From: Polydactylus sextarius
Taxonomy: Eukaryota > Chordata > Actinopteri > Polynemidae
Assembly (NCBI GenBank): GCA_016801845.1
Contig: CM028926.1
Coordinates: 9,646,501-9,710,500, forward strand
Length of the DNA: 64,000 nt
Direction: 5' to 3'
The notes beneath the pieces were generated by a model. That model was not told where the DNA came from, did not search any database, and saw only the letters and a program-made list of their open reading frames with translations. Numbering within the stretch: the first letter of the stretch is position 1; each line of letters starts with the position of its first letter. Positions 23,720-36,200 of this stretch are shown in pieces. Made by a program: the position numbers and the translations under genes.

Positions 23720-26700
23720 TTCACATCAGTTGTAGGACACATTGTCCCTGTAAAGTTTTTTTTTTTTTTTGTTTTATATATAAGTTGGTTTGTAAATATG
23801 CTGCAGTTAAAAGAAAAGATGGAAGCTTTGTGAGCATTGTAAATAAAGTAGCACATCATCTGCATATAGACGTATTATTCTAGTATTCGGCTACATTAAG
23901 AGGTTTGATAAATAAATATTTAAAAGGAAATTAAACTGTAGGAATCTCTGTTTCACCCCCACTGGTAGCTTCATGTCATTAACTGAAATAACCTAATAGT
24001 AAAATATTTTTATTTTCAGCATCTCATAAGGTAATTGTATTATATCACCCGCTTGTTGTTATTGGTCGTCATGGTGTCAATTCTATTGGGATAGGCTTTA
24101 ATAATAATTTCATTGTCTGTTTTAATTAACCATAACAGTGAAATACCTGGAGGGGAGGATGGCATCTTTATCTTTATTTAATACTGGTAACATTCAGGCT
24201 TAATGGGATTTTAGAATTAAACATGATTTTCTATATTTATTCAATAAAAACACAAGGTGAAAATAAAGATGTTTTTCAGCACCATCTTATGAATATGAAA
24301 ATGTTATTATATCTTTTGTTTTTGATGATTTTGCAACAGAAAAATATTTGGAAGAATCTATTTACATTATTGTCCTTCATGTTAGATGTTGAAAGAAGTT
24401 GTACTGAGGGAATACAGGACTTGAGGGATTCGTACATTAGGTGCAGAGAAAAAGGTGCTAGAAACCATATGCTCTGTTTTTTTCCTTTAGCACAAGCGTG
24501 TATATGAAATCATTAATTCTGAATGAGCTCCAATCACTGAAGAGTATCTGTTTGTGTCTTTTTAACTAATATCAGAAACACGGTAACACACAGATGAACA
24601 CTGATGCTCACAATCTCAGAAATGATGTAATTCTGAACCCAATATGAATGTGAATGTTATGTTACAATCTTACAAAAATAAACTGCAGGAGTGTTAATCA
24701 TAAGGCAGAGTATTACCTAAACCTAGAGAGGAGTAGTGTGGGAAATGTTCCTTTTTAGATATGAGCGAGAAATGTCATCTCCTTCTTATTATTACCTCTG
24801 CATTTATCACTGGTAGACAGACTGAATGAATATTGACTATGCCTGGAATAATAGCTTACAAAGCACAAAGTCTGGGCTATTCAAATATTGCTCCTCTGCA
24901 AATGCAGACTCATGAGCTGCACTGAATCCTCCTCCCAATAATTTAATTTCCCTCCCTCCTTTTTTTCCCCTCTTCTTCTTCTTCCTACTCCTCCTCATGC
25001 GTCTTCACAACTCCGACCCTCTTTTGTCGAGTTGTGGTCCTGGACTTCTTTCCCTCAGGATCTCGCACCATATGCCGCTCGCTCTCTTTCTCCTTTCCTA
25101 CCTTCAGCTTCCCACATCTCTGCAATGAAATTAATATTTCACAGGCGTCTCCTTAGCCATTTTTCTTGCTGACGAATTGGAGGTGGATAGAAAGTTTCCA
25201 ACCAGCCACAGGACAATAAATATTAAAGTGTTTCCCTTGGAAGTTCTCCAATCCAGTGCTCCTTATGTACACTGTCAAACACGTGCTCTTGTGCCATTTC
25301 TCTCTTTCCCTGTCTTACTCTCACTCCTCATCTATCCATCTATCCCTCCCATCTCATCTGCTGCACCATCTGTGCAGCTGTAATAAGCAGTGCTCCTCAT
25401 GTGCTCTCTTTCACTCTCATGCTTTCTCTTCCCTCCTGATTCTGGCTCATCCCACTCTCCAGGCATGGCCTCCCCCTGCCTGTCTGTCTGACTGACTTGT
25501 TCGCGTCCCACGATGGAGCTGCCGTGCAGTCGAGACTCTGTCGTTCCTCCCAACACATTAGGTTTGTGCATAGCCAGTTAACACGAAACTGCTTTCATCA
25601 TGCTGCAAGCGTGAATGTGATAACCTCACACACGTGTGTGCATCCTCTCTCTCCCTCTCTGTGTCTCCGTTTCCGTGACATGTACATAGTGAAGAGTGTT
25701 ACAGCCTCTGGATCTAAAAATTCAAGTCCTCACCACCAGCAGGTTATTGATCTGAGTCAGTCACTGACATCCCACTCAACTGGATAATGGAAAAATCAGT
25801 GTGACATATTGTGTACGATTCACAATTCTCTTTGGCTTCTGGTTCAAACGCTGCCTTCGCAGACAAACTCAGACGACATGATTAGCCTTTTTTTTTCTTT
25901 TAACAATGCAAAGTGCCTGATAAAAGCTTTCCATCAGTGGGCAAGGACACTGGTGCTTGTGCCACGCTGCAAACGTTGATAGACTTTCTGTGGTTGTGCA
26001 TATTGATTGTATGAAGAAGAAGAATGGAAAAGGCATAACTGGGAAAACAAAACACGTCATCCACAACAACAAAGAGCTCTATCGCCTCACTGTGGCACAT
26101 TCAGGCAACTGTCCTGAAATGTTTCTGGATGAAAGAGAGAACGAAAACATTTTAGAGGAAACAGGATTGTCTGATCCGATCATGGAAACCATCTGAAACA
26201 CAAACATATGAACTCTTTTATATAAAAACTCTGATCGCTTAATGTTTTTATTTTAAGGTACATTTGCTTAATTTCCAAGAGGGATGAGATGAAAGTAAGT
26301 TTCCAGGACCTTTGAGAGGAGGTGAAAATGGTTGTTGTTCCTCATCAGAGCGATGATACATTTGTGTTTATTACTTACAAGATATTACTTAAATTGTGTT
26401 TTTGTCTCTTTTTTTCTTTCGTTTTGTTTTGTACGAGATGAGTCTCAGACAGAAAAATGTGAAATTACATAATAACTTAGTTTTCTCGTCATTTTCTCAG
26501 CGACGAACGACAGACTTGATTTAATCTGATGAAACCTCGAGCTTCACCTTCCTCAAGATGGAGATTAAACTGATTTAAAAAAAAAAAAAGTCTTAATAGA
26601 TAAAGACTTTAATTTAGTCATAAATATTTAATGTTGCTTGATAATTTAAAGTTTTCAGGATCTTTAAGCTAAAATGTTGAGACTCAATGTGTCCACATAA

Positions 26701-27795
26701 GAGACGATTCAAAGGTTTATGAAGATATAAAATCATCTGCAGGAGAAAGGTGATTCGCTTTTTTTTTCTCTCGTATTCTCAAGTTCAAGGGTGCAGATCA
26801 TCTCAGACAATATTACGTTTTCTCTGCCTGATAGCTCTTCCTTTCCATTAGATTGGATTTTGAAATCTGGTCTTAAGTAGAAGAAATTCTATAGGAATGA
26901 TTCCTCAAGAGTTATTGATTATAAAAAAGCCTGATATCTCCGGACGGTGCCGAATCAATAGCGCTAAGCTATCTCATATCTGTCCGTATAATGCCTCCAG
27001 TTAGCCAATCCTTCCAGTTTAGAGGTCAAGGAGTTGGCTTAATCTCTAAACAATTTAGCCGCTAAGCCAGAGACAAACCAATTTTTTTGGCAATAATTAG
27101 GGAAATTCTTTACACAGGAAGACAGGCGTGATCCCTGAATGAGTTATTGATTGGAGCGTATTGAATGGGAGGCGGCGGCAGACGAGGAATCACCTCCAGC
27201 TCTGTGATTCACCATCAGACGACAGAGCGGCAGGCAGCTTCCCTGCACATCACCACCGCTGGTTTTCACAGGCCTGCGGGGATGTGGTGGGTGGGTTGAG
27301 AGGACGAGGAGGGTGAGGAAGGGGGAGGAGGGATTATGGGTTCCTGTAGCACTGAGCAGGACTCAGCGGCACCACGAGGACTGGGTGGATAATGAGCAGT
27401 CTCTGTGATGTGTGCTGCAGGGGCTGAGCCAGGCAGCTGTAATGAAGTGCAGACCTCCATCTGAAGCTACACTGATATTCACAGATATGAATCCACCGCC
27501 GCTGTCCCTAGTGAAATCACCACATCTCATACATTCCTGCACATCATCCTGCATCGTATTCTCATTATGGACATCGAGGGGGGAAACATCAGCATCAGAC
27601 TGAACACTGTGTTTCTAACGTGAGAGTATGTACAACCAGAGCTACTCAAAGTAAAGACGATACATGTTGAATTTTAATGTGGACACTAACCAAGTACATT
27701 AAAAGGAAAACCTATATTTTACTGATATAAAATAGATCTTAAAAATGAAACAAATCATGCTACGTTAGTGGAGATGTGACGGTAGCTAAATTGCC
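23720..27795. other. Intergenic, no gene seen
   Basis: AT-rich with pyrimidine-rich patches (24950-25120, 25300-25500) and a GC-richer patch at 27150-27600. Open frames at 24223-24507, 25177-25571, 25957-26196 and 27266-27603 have no recognisable domain and overlap each other on both strands. The segment 26935-27070 looks compact and non-repetitive and might be a conserved noncoding element. Confidence 0.55.
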
Positions 27796-27796
27796 C

Positions 27797-28467
27797 AGTG
27801 ATCAGGGCAGATTTTAAACCTCAAAGTAAACAGTGTGTTTGTGTCACTAAAGAGGCTGAACATCTCTTTCTAAACAGACAGATACTTTACCAACAAAACA
27901 CCATGTCCCCTCTTCTCCACCAGCACCTACTCAACTTAGTTCCTACTCGGCCGAGGTACCAGTCGATGCTAAAACGTGACGTGAACTGACTGCCGGCCAC
28001 CTCCAGTGATATCCATCATCGTAGGCTAACCCAGCAACAAGTACATCATCTCCTCCATGTCCTGTTTTCAACCACATGCAACCAAACTGTGATGGAAAAC
28101 GACGCGTCTGGAACCAAACTGAGCAGATTCGAGTCGTGTTGATCATTATATCTGAAACCCTGCGACCACTGTGCAACAGTTCTGACTGTGTCGCTTCTTC
28201 AATACTATTTACAGATACTATTTATTGATAAACGGCTGCTGCAAGTTTTTGTTGACTGCATCATGTACCGTCTTGACTTACAACCAATCACCACCGAGTC
28301 GACCTAAAGCCCCAAATGGAAAAGTTTCCTGAGATTTGCCCCTCGAGAACTGTTTCTCTGGTGGAGACACACACCAACAGCCAAGTTCCTGTAAAATTAC
28401 CAGTTAGTTCCTGTGGTGGAAACGCAGCTACTGTTTATTTTGACGTTTGAAATCTGCCCTGATCACT
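27797..28467. mobile_element. 671-bp element with 38-bp inverted ends
   Basis: The first 38 bp (27797-27834) start AGTGATCAGGGCAGATTTTA. Apart from a few mismatches, they are the reverse complement of the last 38 bp (28430-28467), which end AAATCTGCCCTGATCACT. No transposase is encoded. Inside, at about 27903-28075 on the minus strand, is a segment similar to the GTGGAAAAC-bounded element at 46066-46470, so one element is nested in the other or both share a core. Confidence 0.75.
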
Positions 28468-28469
28468 TA

Positions 28470-30204
28470 GCTTATTAGCTACAGGTTCAAATATGACAGT
28501 TCACCTATAACATGAATGAAGTTGGGGACTTTGTTCATGTTTTGCTGGTGACAAAATTCTCCTTTCTCCACTAGAAACATAACAACGTGCTGGTTTGTAT
28601 TCAGCAGCAGCAGCAGCGTTGGAGCCGGTTGACTTTCGAGGACGAGACACTATGACCTTTGTTTCCACAACAACGTGTAATGCACTTGTCACTGCTGCTT
28701 TACACTTCACAGACCGCGTCCACCGAACGTGCTCCTTGGATTTATGTAATTAAACACACACAGACGCGTTGCAGTTTCACCTCATCGCCACTTAACCGCC
28801 GGACAACTTCCTCTACACGTTGCAGCTCAATCTCATTAACTGAAATCAGCGTGTTTCTGCTAAAAAGATATGGTAATGTGTGTGTGTGTGTTTCCGCTGT
28901 CGACGTCGGCTGCAAACATAATGACCTCAACCTCCATAAACACACTGTAACACACATGCTGCAGCTGTATGGGTGCTGGTTATATGAGGAGAAGGAGGAG
29001 GAATAACTGTGATATCACTTGTAAATGGAGGCTCACAATAGCACATTACTGGAGTGTGATGTTCAGGCTTTGCATGGGCCACTGCACCTATTGGCCTTTA
29101 GCCCATTTAAGTTGCACAGTCAATCTGTCGTGTTCACTCATGCTAAAGAGAGAGATGCAGCCAAATCCAGCGACTCCAGCCTCTTATCTTATCTTATCTC
29201 TGCAGCAGCCAAGAAGGATCCAATTTCTTCTTTAAGAAGCAAATTTTTTTTTTTTTTTTTTTTTGACAACCATTTGAATATCTATACGGGCTTCATTTCA
29301 TGCTTGACCTGCGTATCGTTATAGACGGGAACAGAAATGACTTCCGCCGCTCGCGCCGATCACATCACATAAACGGGCAAAGACACAAATGTTGACTTGA
29401 CGCCACATCTGTGAGAGTCACAATCAAACGTCTGTAATATCTTTAACTTTCTTGTGAACATGAAACATGATTTTAGCCTCGTGAACAAAGTAACAAAAAG
29501 AGAAAACCTTTTTAAAATTTGTCAAACGTTTATTTTTGACTTAAAAATGAATAAATACTTGTTGAAATTCACTTTAACTGTAGTTTTTTTTTATAAAATC
29601 AAACCACATCTTTGATCATATATATGGTTATTATTCCTTTATAAAGTAGCTTGAGGATATTTTGATCAAAGGATTAAAAGAAAACAAAGCAAATGTGCAA
29701 CATTTTGTGTTTTCTGTGTTTCGCTGGAAGAAAAAACAAATGAATACATGAACATTTATTGTTAATAGAGACTCAGAGTTGTTGTGTTTCTATTTCTCAC
29801 ATCGACTCGTTCACCTTCTAATCAGCTTTCATGTAAATAAAGTAGAGCAGTGACAAACTTTGAGCTGAATTTAGGTTAATTACTTTTTTTTTTTTTAGCG
29901 TCTAGAAGTTTATTTTACCGAGTCCAGAAAAGCTTAAACGATCTGCATCTTCTAATAACAGCAGGGATCATACACCTCTGAGGATAAATACTAAAATATT
30001 CATCAAAGGAGTTTCTTAGTGGTGATAAATCACATCCTCCTCCTGTGTAAAAAAAAAAAGTGATCGGTATCGTCTGAGGATGTTGGAAAAATATCTGATT
30101 TTTAATGTCATTCTGTGTTTGTTTGAAGTGTGTCAAGTAGGAGGAAGCAGCGATGCAGACTAAGACTTTTTTGATTCACTGGAGCACGAGTACGACTGAG
30201 ACGA
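28470..30204. other. Region downstream of treh; no further gene seen
   Basis: This is 3' of treh on the minus strand and presumably contains its 3' UTR. AATAAA-type signals on the minus strand lie at about 29910-29915, 29755-29760 and near 29529. Frames at 28659-29006, 28969-29235 and 29025-29324 show no known domain. T runs occur near 29246 and 29886. Confidence 0.5.
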
Positions 30205-33200
30205 TCAGACGCCAGAAGACGCCTGTGAGCTTCCTGCGACGAGAGTCGAACCGAACTGATCCAGGAGCTGTAAAACCACGCCGTTGGTCCAACCGAAACC
30301 AAGCTGCAAGAACGAGAGAGTGAAGAGGTGATTGATTTGTGCTGTAGCAGTCTGCCGAGGCTAAGGCACCTCACGATCTGACTCGAATATAACGATTTTC
30401 GATGCATCTTTTTCCCTCCATTCAGTGGCAACTTTACACTTGTAAACAATGAATATTTGTTAGTTTGTCACCCTCAGTGACGCCATCTTGGCTATGTAGC
30501 GTGAAACATGGAGCCACATGAGCAAAAGTCAGCTTTCATTATTGATTAGAATAATAATAAACCAGACGGCAGACATCTTGGCGAGCGACAGTCACGGTCC
30601 AGAGAATCAAAAACCGTTTTCGCCTCGTCTTTGTTGAAGAACGGTCACAATCCGGAACACGTGAAAAGTTCTAGAAATTCTCAACATCTCCTTCTCATAG
30701 AAATGTCGCTAGAAAATGGCTCCAAAATGACTCAACTCCGATTCCATCCCCTCCAATTTAAAGGCAATTAGCTGTAAAAAAACGTCGGTAATCAAAGTTA
30801 CATTCATCTGAGTGGCAGCGAAGGCAGCCAATCAGTGTCGAGTGCTTGCATTTCATAACGAGGTTCCCAGTTAAGCCTAAAAAGATGCCAGATAGGTGCA
30901 AAACTACATGTTTAAAATAAAAAAAATAGGTTTTTATGAAGTTTCTGAGGCTATTTTACTGTGTATGTCACATCACAGAACAAGGATCAAATCCCTGTTC
31001 GACCTGTCACCTTTAAAAAAAAACTTGTGCTCCCGTCATTTAGTTATTCCTAAAAACTAATGATTTTTGAACATTTATGAATAATAATAATCAAATCTGA
31101 ATGAATAAAGAGGTAAATATGAGTGACGGGGTTCAGAAGAAGAAAGTGTGACGACTTTAATAAACGTAAAAATCAACGCATCAAAGGAAAATACCTGAAC
31201 TTCATATTCTCCTCCGCCGCCGGGTTTACCATCTCCGTTCACATCGTACTGTCAGTGTCAGAGGAGGAGAAAGGAAATTAAACATTTAGAGCCAAACGGT
31301 GTTATCGTCTCGCAACCTGAGGCGACAAAAAAAAAAAAAAAACCTTAAGAGAGAGAGAGAGAGAGACTCGCCTTTTCAAACATGGCGTTGTATTTCGTGA
31401 ACGCCAGCCAGTTGGTCTGGATCCAACGTTGAGCCAAATCATGTGCCAGTTGTTGAGCTTCATCAGAAGGAAGTTTGGACAAACCTGGAGACACGAGAAG
31501 AAAATATGATGCAGATGGGCAATGATCAAACTGGTCAAACTTGAGTTTTTAAGTTTAAAATAATCAGATTATAGCGATGGAGAGTCTACTGGCGTGTGTG
31601 TGTGTGTGTGTGTGTGTGTGGCACCATTTCAACTCAAATACTGCTCATGATGACTATGCAACTTATCCAGTTACTTCTCCCCCGGACGCTTTAAAGAACT
31701 GAATTCAGTTTCTGACCCGTGGCAGCTTTAAGACACACAAATGATGTGAGCGACGTGTTGCTGGACAGTTGGTTGAGAGTGAAAGAAATGCTGCAGTGCA
31801 CCAGTAAAGGTTTGGATATATATGAATTTATGCACAATTTTTTTTTGTTGTGCATTTTCACAAAATCCTCCGCAAAAGACGACAAGAGTCATATGTTTAT
31901 TATGAGTTTACCACTGATGAGCATGTGCTGCAGAGGAGGCCAGGCGTTAGGAAAGTCCCACTGCTGCCCAGACTCCTTCAGTGATGTCGGGACTCCGTTG
32001 GGGAAACGTAGAGCACCACTCGCCTGCAAAACCACCAAGAAGAAGGAGAAGGAGAAGAGGAGAATGGATGAGACCCGTGTGCCATCTGGTGGAGTAAAAT
32101 CAGCAGTGTTCATAAAAAAAGAAAAAGAAAACACATTAATGTTCCTACAGGGAGTGAGAGAGTGTGTGTGCAGCTCCAAACGCTGGGGGAGGAAATGAAA
32201 CGAGCAACGCATCTCTCTTCCCTCAGCAACTGACAAGAAGCACTTCAGCAAAAATATTAACAACATAAAGTGTCGGAGTGAAGCTGCAGCGGCCGACGGG
32301 AGGTGACCGCTCACACTGAGCTGCTAAAAAAATAACCTGCGTCTGGATAAATGCAGGTTAAAGCTGCTTTTTACAACGTCGACATAATAATAAATGAATT
32401 GATACATTTCCAGGTATTTTCTTCCCACTAAACACTAAAGAAATTGTTCCTATAAAACCTGTAAAACAGTCTGTTGTTTGATTTATTTATAACGTTTTTT
32501 TTTATTTCAAAAGTGTAACTGGATTCACCTGAAACAAAACACGATGTGTTTAAATAAATAAAATCCTGTAGAGTGAAAAAATATGCTTCTCATCTTTTAA
32601 TATATAAATATATATATAAAAATCATTAAGAAAAATACATAAATGATATATTATTAGATATTATTTACTTTTATTATTTTTAAAATAAAATAATAAAATC
32701 ATTAATATCAAATAAAATAAATAAAGGTTATATATAAGAAATAAAAATAAAGAAAATAATATATATATTATATTATAATTAAATATAAAATATAATTATA
32801 CTGTATATAATAGAATAGAATAAAATAAATAATAAAAATGTTTATTATTTATTAAAACTATATTACTGTAGTGTATGTATATGCTACTATTATTATTATT
32901 TTATATTTTTATACACGTTGAGGTCGAGGTCTCAGAAACTCATGTAGCAAATATAAAACGGTGGAGTCTCATGCACCAACCTTCAGATACTGCACTGCCC
33001 TCTCTGCCATCTCAGGCCGAGAATAGCACTGAGCCCATAGAGGTGCCAGGTTGGAGGAGTAAAAGTCAAAGTGTTTCGAGTGCGTTAACAAGTTGTAGTC
33101 GAACCAGGCTCCCTTCTCCTCGTCCCACAGCAGAGTCTCTATCGCCGTCTGTCTTTGGGCTGCGGCGCGGTCGTAACGCGCCGCTGAGTCACCATCACCT

Positions 33201-36200
33201 GTCAGCAGACAGCACATCACGGTTATATAACTGCAGTCAGGAGCCACACAAAGTCAGCTCCTCCAAGGTCAGAGGCCGCTCGTATACTCAACCCAGCGTC
33301 CTGTGAAATGAGGCGAGCGTCTTCTCATTGAGACACATCAGAGCGTTGAGGTCGACGGGCAGGATCGCGGAGGTTTTCGTGTCTTTCAAGGTGCCGCTGT
33401 TGTCGCCGGCGTTGTTGATGTACCAGCGCGACGTGAAGTCCCAGCCGGACTCGGCGCCGGCTTTCAGCTCCATCCACAGCCGCCGTTTTCTCCCTGAGGT
33501 CAACAAAACAAGTCATCGACTAACACTCAAGTTATTTCTTCTTTTCTAACGAGATATGAGGAAAATCATCATCTTAATGACGTCTGATAACATGCTGCCG
33601 GAGAATATTCCCCACATTTCAGATAAAATATAAAGTCCAGTGATTTCATTCGAGGACAGAACAAAATGACCGTAGCAGGGTAATATTTCTCACATCCATA
33701 AAAAGGGAGAGATTCATTCATCCACTAAGAGCGAGCACTAATAAGCTATTACCCTCATCGAGTCCTTCAGCTAATTCCAGATCATCTGTGTAGGATTCAG
33801 GTCTGGAAAGATGAAAAAAAAAAGACAGGAAGTTAGTGCAGGTGAAGACGGTTTTATTATTTATTATTTATTACAACACGTGGTCTGAGACGAACCGAAC
33901 CTGGGCAGATCCACCTCCACCTTGTACCAGTTCAGCTTGTGCCAAGTGTTGAAGACTCGTGAAATACTTATAGTTCGATTGTTCATCCAAAAGTTGTACT
34001 CCGTCTCCAGAGCCGGTAGCGCCGCTCTAAACCGACGTGACGTTTTAATTCAGAGGAGAGTTGAAGAACATGATCACACACTGAAACGTCAGGCCGTCAC
34101 ATCTTAATTAAGCACGTTAAGAAAAACAAAACACCTCAGGCTCAAAGAGAAAGAGAGAGAAACGAGCTCCGAGGGGTTTGATGTTCACTGTAGCTTTTGT
34201 TCTATTCTGGGAGAAAACGCAGCGAGTCTGCTGAGGAATGATAATGTGTCTGGCAGGACATCGGCTCAGGCCTAAATATCACCTGAGGAAATCTTTATCC
34301 TTGGTTGCTTGATAGTAGCTCTCCACCATTAGAGTGAGGAACGGAGGCTGACTTCGCCTTTCGTAGTAAACCCGCCCACCGTTTGGAACGAAGCCATATC
34401 TGTAGGACGGAGAGAGAAAGACGATTTAATTCACTAAATATTGAAAAAGGACATAAACTGTAAAACCATATTTTCCTTTGGTTGTTGTTGTCGGACAAAA
34501 CCAGAACCTCAAACCTCCTTTACACGTAATTTATAAAGCATCAGACGTCATAGATTAGATACAAAACATGAATATCCCAGATAATAAACTACTGTCTGTC
34601 ATGTTAATATATCCCTCTAATGCTGACAGAGGTTTTAGTCTCTCCAGAGGTGAGGGTTCAAATCCCGCTGGCAGAATAAAGTTTTATTTAATCTTATCAA
34701 AGATTAGATAAAGTTTGAAGGTGAATCAACGTCGTGTTCATCTTCACCGTCTTTATTTGTGTGTTTTCTCTCTGTTTTCTGAGTCACATCATATTTATTT
34801 TTAACCTTTTATTTTGACATGAAATAAAGTCCCGAGGCCTCATTTATAAAAGGTGGCGTACGGACAAAACACAGGACGCCAGTTTCTAATTCACGTGATT
34901 TTTTAAATCACTGAACTAATTTCAGTTCGTTCTCACTTTACCCGTTTCCCTTTTTTGTGCGTACACAACGTTTATAAATGAGGAGTTTAGTAAAAGTGCA
35001 TCAGCTCATTTGTGTTTGAAACCAACAGACGCTTTGCCTCAATATAATATAATATAAAATCGTATTGACCCAAATAACAAACAGCAGATGAGGACGGTGT
35101 TTCTCGTACATGGAGGAGACTGTGTTGACCCGTCATAGTTTCAAAACTGGGCCGGTGATAATCGTCTTGGGAGCTGTAATGTTAATGTTAATGCTCGAGT
35201 GCATGTTAAACCTCGCTCCTAGTGGTCGCCTGGATGTCAGCTGTGGTTATATCGTATTTATGTCGTGCAGATATTCACCAGTTTGAACCCCAACCCAGAC
35301 CTAGACTGTCTAGACTGTCTCTGTAATTATAGACCAAAAAAAAAAGAAAAACACTACAGTAACGTCATGTTTTTTTGTGGCTAGAATATGTAATTTTATA
35401 TCGTTTTAGATTTAGATAGATAGATCTAGATAGATTTTAATTATTTTTGCAGCAAAATAAGGAATTTCAAGCCTAAAAAAAATAAATAACAAGGGTAGGA
35501 AATGTTTATAAGAGTGTGAGGAGGGTTTATTATCTTATATTCAGGTTAATATGATAGTTGTTAATCCTCTGACTCTGTCTACTTCAGGTCCATTGGACCA
35601 ATGTTTGTAAAAATGATGAACAAGAGTCAAGAGAGATAAAAATGATCTTCTGGTCCAGGTTGAAATGTGTCCTGGTTTTAACATGTGATGTTAGTGAATG
35701 TTAAAGATAATGTTTTAGATGGAGAGAGTCTGGTTAGCGACAGGCAGCAAACTTTCACGCTAACGTTAGCTTAACAGCAGCTACGCTAACCTGGGGAAAT
35801 ATCTGACCTGGTCAGTTTTATCACCTGCTCCTCGTTCTCTCTTCAGAAAAGAGACGGGGAAAGAAACTGTGACGTGACGTCACCTACCAGACTGGTTGGT
35901 TTGTAGTCGAACCAGTTACGTGTTTTCAGAAGCAGATAAATCAACAATTACACCACAAACATAGTCTTGACTCACACTTATAGTCATTTAAATTAACATA
36001 CAGCATATGTGCGACAAAGTCAAAGTGGATCAGTAAATAATTCTTATCTTCATTCACTGCAACATACTTTTGTTTTTGGTCTAAGGAGCCAGTGGGTCGA
36101 CCTCAGCTCATTTAAATATTCATGATGTAAACTTTTCGTTTTATTCTAGAGGGATTTCAGGAAGTTGCATTAGTTCATTTAGGATCCTGGACCTCAAAGA

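Noticed and set aside
31719..32198. 159-codon plus-strand frame
   Set aside because: Opposite strand of treh exon 12 and its flanking introns; no domain.
32875..33549. Plus-strand frames opposite treh exons 10 and 11
   Set aside because: Antisense of strongly conserved trehalase coding sequence.
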